64,000 nt of DNA from Cereibacter_A sp052244495 (GTDB taxonomy: Bacteria; Pseudomonadota; Alphaproteobacteria; Rhodobacterales; Rhodobacteraceae), in NCBI GenBank assembly GCA_052244495.1, contig JBQPXH010000004.1; one strand, given 5' to 3'. Below the pieces are notes generated by a model. That model saw only the letters and a list, made by a program, of their open reading frames with translations, ran no database searches and had not been told where the DNA came from. How positions within the stretch are numbered: position 1 is the first letter of the stretch; each line of letters starts with the position of its first letter. The position numbers were made by a program, and so were the translations under genes. Below, piece after piece: positions 60,164 to 64,000 of this stretch.

Positions 60164-61587
60164 CGACGCTCGTGGTCGGCCCGTTCAACCGGGTCGAGGG
60201 GGATCTCGAGGTCCATCTGGATGTCGCCGAGGGGGCCGTGGTCGCGGCACGGGTCAACGCGCCGCTCTATCGCGGCTTCGAGCGCATGCTCGAGGGACGC
60301 GACCCGCGGGACGCGCTGACGATCACGCCCCGGATCTGCGGGATCTGCTCGATCAGCCAGTCGGTCGCCGCAGCGCGGGCGCTGGGGGCGGCGACGGGCC
60401 TCGTGCCCGCCCCGGCGGGCGAGCGGGTGGCAGCCCTGATCCATGCGGTCGAGAATGCCGCCGATCACCTGACACATTTCAACCTCTTCTTCATGCCGGA
60501 CTTCGCCCGCCCCGTCTATGCCGGGCGAAGCTGGCATGCGCGGGCCGTGGCGCGCTTCACCGCCATGGAGGGCAGCGCCCAGCGTGAGGCGGTGGCGGCG
60601 CGGGCGGGCCTGATGCACATCCTGGGCCTCCTCGCCGGAAAATGGCCCCATACGCTGGCCGTGCAGCCGGGTGGCGTCACCCGCGCGCCGGGGGCGGCCG
60701 ACCGGGTGCGCATCCTGGCGACGCTCCGCAGCTTCCGCCGCCATCTCGAGGGCACGCTCTTCGGCGCGCCGCTCGAGGAGTTCGTGGCGCTCGGCACCGG
60801 GGCGGCGCTGCTCGGCTGGAGCCGCGGCGACGCGGGCCTCTTCCTCGAGATCGCCGCGGATCTGGGGCTCGCCACGCTCGGCCGCGGCACGGGGCGCTAT
60901 CTCAGCTTTGGCGCCTATCCGTTGCCCGAGGGACCGGCCTTCGCAGCGGGTGTCTGGCAGGAGGGGGCGGCCCGGCCGCTCGACCCGCGCCTGATCCGCG
61001 AGGACCTGAGCCATTCGTGGATGCTGGGCGAGGCCGCGCATCCCTCGGAAGGCCGCACCGTGCCGGACGAGGAGATGCGCGCCGCGGCCTACAGCTGGTG
61101 CAAGGCCCCACGGCTTGACGGGCAGCCGATGGAAACGGGCGCCCTTGCCCGCCAGGTCATGGCGGGCCATGCGCTCGCCCGCGACCTTGCGCGGGAGGGA
61201 GGCGTTCTGGCCCGGGTCGGCGCACGCCTTCTGGAGCTTGCGCGGACGCAGATCCTCATGGAGCGGCTGGCGGATGGGATAGACCCCTCCGCCCGGTTCA
61301 TGGTGGCGATGGGGCGGATGCCGGAGGAGGGCGAAGGCGCAGGCCTCGTCGAGGCGGCACGCGGGGCGCTCGGGCACTGGTTGCGGCTGCGTGGCGGCGT
61401 GATCGACCGCTACCAGATCGTCGCCCCCACGACGTGGAACTTCAGCCCGCGTGATGGTGCCGGCGTGCCCGGGCCGCTCGAGGCGGCGCTGGCGGGCGCC
61501 CCGGTCCTGCCGGGCGAGACGACGCCCATCGCGGTGCAGCACGTCGTGCGCAGCTTCGATCCCTGCATGGTCTGCACGGTACATTGA
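60160..61587 (+). CDS. hupV: Regulatory (H2-sensing) hydrogenase large subunit HupV
   Basis: A 475-residue [NiFe]-hydrogenase large subunit. The Ni ligands are in RICGICSISQS near residue 58-68 and in DPCMVCTVH at the very C-terminus. The protein ends at that His, so it lacks the peptide that catalytic hydrogenases lose on maturation; this is characteristic of regulatory hydrogenases. The N-terminus starts VGPFNRVEGDLEVHL. It is shorter than catalytic large subunits. The stop overlaps the hypF start (TGATG). Confidence 0.95.
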   Translation: MTTLVVGPFNRVEGDLEVHLDVAEGAVVAARVNAPLYRGFERMLEGRDPRDALTITPRICGICSISQSVAAARALGAATGLVPAPAGERVAALIHAVENAADHLTHFNLFFMPDFARPVYAGRSWHARAVARFTAMEGSAQREAVAARAGLMHILGLLAGKWPHTLAVQPGGVTRAPGAADRVRILATLRSFRRHLEGTLFGAPLEEFVALGTGAALLGWSRGDAGLFLEIAADLGLATLGRGTGRYLSFGAYPLPEGPAFAAGVWQEGAARPLDPRLIREDLSHSWMLGEAAHPSEGRTVPDEEMRAAAYSWCKAPRLDGQPMETGALARQVMAGHALARDLAREGGVLARVGARLLELARTQILMERLADGIDPSARFMVAMGRMPEEGEGAGLVEAARGALGHWLRLRGGVIDRYQIVAPTTWNFSPRDGAGVPGPLEAALAGAPVLPGETTPIAVQHVVRSFDPCMVCTVH

Positions 61588-64000
61588 TGGGACAGGGCAA
61601 GGGTTCGGAAGGGTCCTCCGATCCGGCCTCCGGCGAGCATCGTGGCTCGCAGCGGGCGGTCGCTCCGGAACGCAGTGCATCCGAGGCCACGGATGCACGC
61701 AAGGATGGTCCGGGCGCGGCCCCCGAGGACTCGGGCGCGCAGCGGGATGGGCCGGACGCCCTATCCGGGCCGGAACGGCCTCGGCCAGCCGCCGACGCTG
61801 CGGAAGGGTCACAGTCGCCGGGCGAGGCGGTTCCGGCCACGCCCCCGGCCGAGCCACGCCACGACGACGGATCGGTCGCGGAGGCCTTTCCTCTGCGCGA
61901 GGGGCTGGAGATCCGCGTCCGCGGGCAGGTGCAGGGGGTGGGGTTCCGGCCCTTCGTCTGGCAGCTGGCGCGGCGCATGGGGATTGCTGGCGAGGTGCTG
62001 AACGACGGCGAGGGCGTGCTGATCCGGGCAACCGACGGCGACATGCCGGCCTTCCTCGATGCGCTGAGGGCCGAGGCGCCGCCGCTCGCACGGGTCGATG
62101 CGGTGGAAACGGCGCCCGCGACTGTCCCGGCGGGCCAGTTCCGCATCGCTCCGAGTTCGGCGGGAGTCGTGGCGACGCGTGTCACGCCCGACGCCGCCAC
62201 CTGCCCCGACTGCCTCGCCGAAACGCGGGCGGACGGGCGGCGGCGGGGCTATGCCTTCACCAACTGCACGCATTGCGGTCCGCGCTTCACCATCCTGCGC
62301 GACCTGCCCTACGACCGGGCACGCACCTCCATGGCGGTCTTTCCGATGTGCCCGGACTGCCGCGCGGAATACGACGACCCCACCGACCGTCGCTTCCACG
62401 CGCAGCCCATCGCCTGCCCGGCCTGCGGACCACGCCTCTGGCTCGAGACGGAGGTGACGTGGATCGCGGACGGCCCCGTGCGGGCGTCGGGCGAGGAGGC
62501 GCCCCCTGGCGCGGCCCGGCAGGGCGATCCGCTGGCGGCGGCGGTGGCGCTGCTGGCGGGCGGAGGGATCCTCGGCGTGAAGGGGCTGGGCGGCTTCCAC
62601 CTCGCCTGCGATGCGCGAAACCCCGAGGCGCTGGCGCGGCTTCGCCAGCGCAAGCGCCGGCCGGGCAAGCCCTTCGCGCTGATGGCGACCGAAGCCATGG
62701 CCGCGGACATCGCCGAACTTTCGGAGGCCGATCGGGCGCTTCTGCGCGATCCCGCCGCGCCGGTGGTTCTCGTGCAGGGGCGCGGCAGGCTTCCCGAAGC
62801 GGTTGCGCCCGGCATGACAACGCTCGGGATCATGCTGCCCTGCACGCCGCTCCACCACCGGCTGATCGATGCGTTCTGCGGGCCGCTGGTGATGACCTCG
62901 GCCAATCTCTCGGGCGAGCCGCAGGTGATCGGCAATGCCGAGGCGCGGACGAAGCTCGCAGGGATCTGCGACGCGCTTCTGATGCACGACCGCGCGATCG
63001 TCCGGCGGCTCGACGACAGCGTCGAGCGGGCGACGCCGCCCATGGTGCTGCGCCGGGCGCGGGGTCGGGCGCCGGGGACGCTGCCGCTGCCCGAGGGGTT
63101 CGGTCAGGCGCCGCGGGTGCTGGCACTCGGGGGGCAGATGAAGGGCGCGATCTGCCTCCTGAAGGACGGGCAGGCGCTGCTCTCGCATCACCTCGGGGAT
63201 CTCGACGAAGCGCTGAGCTTCGAGGAGTTCACCCGCGCGATTCGCGACCATGCGAAGCTCTTCGACCACCGGGCCGAGGTCGTGGCGGTGGACCTGCACC
63301 CCGGATACCGGGCAACGCAGGAGGGCAAGCGGATGGGAGTACCGGTTGTCGAGGTGCAGCACCACCACGCCCACCTCGCCTCCTGCCTCGGGGATGCGCT
63401 CTGGCCGCTGGAGCGTGGTCCGGTGGCGGGGATCGTGCTGGACGGGACGGGCCTCGGCGCCGACGGCACTATCTGGGGCGGCGAGGTGCTTCTGGGCGAC
63501 TACCGGCGCGTCGAGCGGGTGGCGCATCTGGCGCCTGCGCCTCTGGCGGGGGGAGAAGCTGCGGCGCGGGAGCCCTGGCGCAACGCGCTGATGCGGCTGG
63601 ACGCGGCGGGGCTCGGCGATCTGGCCGACCGGCTTTTCCCGGACCGCCCGCGCCCGATGCTGCGGCGGACGGTGGCGGCGGGAATGAACGCGCCGATGTC
63701 CTCCTCTGCGGGGCGGCTCTTCGATGCGGTAGCGGCCTGTCTCGGGCTGGCCGCCGATCGCCAGAGTTACGAGGGCGAGGCCGCGATGCGGCTCGAGGCG
63801 CTGGAGGGAAACGGCCCGCCCTATGCCTTCGATGGGCTGGACCCTGCGCCCATGTTCCGGGCGCTGGCAGCCGATCTCGCGGCAGGCGCTGCACCCGGCA
63901 TCATCGCCGACAGCTTCCATCGGGGTCTGGCACGGGCCTTCTGCGCCCCGGCGCGGAACCTTGTGGCCGAGGGCCGGGCGGCGGCGGTGGCGCTCACCGG
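61587..64000 (+). CDS. hypF: Carbamoyltransferase HypF (3' end outside the window)
   Basis: Partial: 804 codons are present and the frame is open at the right edge. HypF makes the thiocarbamate precursor of the CN ligands of [NiFe] hydrogenase. The acylphosphatase domain starts near residue 106 (RVRGQVQGVGFRPFVW). The two zinc fingers have C-x2-C-x18-C-x2-C (CPDCLAE, CTHCGPRF; CPDCRAE, CPACGPRL). A YrdC-like domain (GGGILGVKGLGGFHLACDA, KRRPGKPFALM) and the Kae1-like domain (VVEVQHHHAHLASCL) follow. The first 105 residues are an extra Gly/Pro/Ser/Ala/Glu-rich, probably disordered extension. The ATG overlapping hupV is the only plausible start I see. Confidence 0.93.
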   Translation, partial: MGQGKGSEGSSDPASGEHRGSQRAVAPERSASEATDARKDGPGAAPEDSGAQRDGPDALSGPERPRPAADAAEGSQSPGEAVPATPPAEPRHDDGSVAEAFPLREGLEIRVRGQVQGVGFRPFVWQLARRMGIAGEVLNDGEGVLIRATDGDMPAFLDALRAEAPPLARVDAVETAPATVPAGQFRIAPSSAGVVATRVTPDAATCPDCLAETRADGRRRGYAFTNCTHCGPRFTILRDLPYDRARTSMAVFPMCPDCRAEYDDPTDRRFHAQPIACPACGPRLWLETEVTWIADGPVRASGEEAPPGAARQGDPLAAAVALLAGGGILGVKGLGGFHLACDARNPEALARLRQRKRRPGKPFALMATEAMAADIAELSEADRALLRDPAAPVVLVQGRGRLPEAVAPGMTTLGIMLPCTPLHHRLIDAFCGPLVMTSANLSGEPQVIGNAEARTKLAGICDALLMHDRAIVRRLDDSVERATPPMVLRRARGRAPGTLPLPEGFGQAPRVLALGGQMKGAICLLKDGQALLSHHLGDLDEALSFEEFTRAIRDHAKLFDHRAEVVAVDLHPGYRATQEGKRMGVPVVEVQHHHAHLASCLGDALWPLERGPVAGIVLDGTGLGADGTIWGGEVLLGDYRRVERVAHLAPAPLAGGEAAAREPWRNALMRLDAAGLGDLADRLFPDRPRPMLRRTVAAGMNAPMSSSAGRLFDAVAACLGLAADRQSYEGEAAMRLEALEGNGPPYAFDGLDPAPMFRALAADLAAGAAPGIIADSFHRGLARAFCAPARNLVAEGRAAAVALT

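Overview
The window is a GC-rich alphaproteobacterial chromosome segment. It most likely comes from the Rhodobacter/Cereibacter sphaeroides group (Rhodobacterales). The evidence is a recA preceded by the alphaproteobacterial SOS box GTTC-N7-GTTC, a CckA hybrid kinase, cytochrome c', a ubiTUV cluster with an FNR-type box, and a hupT-hupU-hupV-hypF order like that of the Rhodobacter uptake-hydrogenase locus. The species assignment is from memory of these families, not from a search. I saw no tRNA, rRNA, CRISPR array, insertion sequence or prophage.

Layout. 1-12.8 kb is housekeeping: the icd 3' end, a YitT-type membrane protein, bipA/typA, a class II glutamine amidotransferase, alaS with a small DUF1330 gene, recA, a sulfotransferase-like gene, cckA and an RsmB/NOP-type RNA methyltransferase. 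12.8-16.4 kb carries a GlpR-type repressor, a RES/Xre toxin-antitoxin pair with its own palindromic operator, and a DUF475 membrane protein. 16.5-22 kb carries an RND efflux pump with its adaptor, behind a perfect palindrome of the form ATTC-N8-GAAT, and a cation-diffusion transporter. 22-26.6 kb is an anaerobic quinone island, ubiT-ubiU-ubiV divergent from ubiD-ubiX, with a near-perfect FnrL box in the shared promoter. 26.6-39.9 kb is mixed: an L-2-hydroxyglutarate oxidase, a SLAC1-type channel, an APH-kinase fusion, a phasin, an EEP/phospholipase D pair, cytochrome c'/b561, an aldolase, a di-iron Fe-S repair protein, a seven-copy degenerate repeat, a membrane alpha/beta hydrolase, and epmA divergent from efp.

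40-49.4 kb is a complete-looking uronate locus. A TRAP transporter imports the sugar acid. UxaC and UxuB process saturated uronates, and KdgF, KduI and KduD process unsaturated uronates. KdgK phosphorylates the common product KDG, and a GntR repressor is divergent. Mannonate dehydratase (UxuA) is not in the window.

49.5-57.8 kb is the most unusual part. An SGNH hydrolase gene lies opposite a tight four-gene operon. The operon encodes a trypsin-like protease, a second trypsin-like protease with an N-terminal effector-associated (EAD1-like) module, an EAD1-like helical protein, and an 809-residue membrane protein. That last protein has a STAND-type linker and a DNA/RNA non-specific endonuclease domain whose catalytic His is missing. 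I read this as a candidate proteolytic conflict or defence system. 57.8-64 kb holds the H2-sensing module: kinase HupT, regulatory hydrogenase HupUV, and the start of HypF, which runs off the window.
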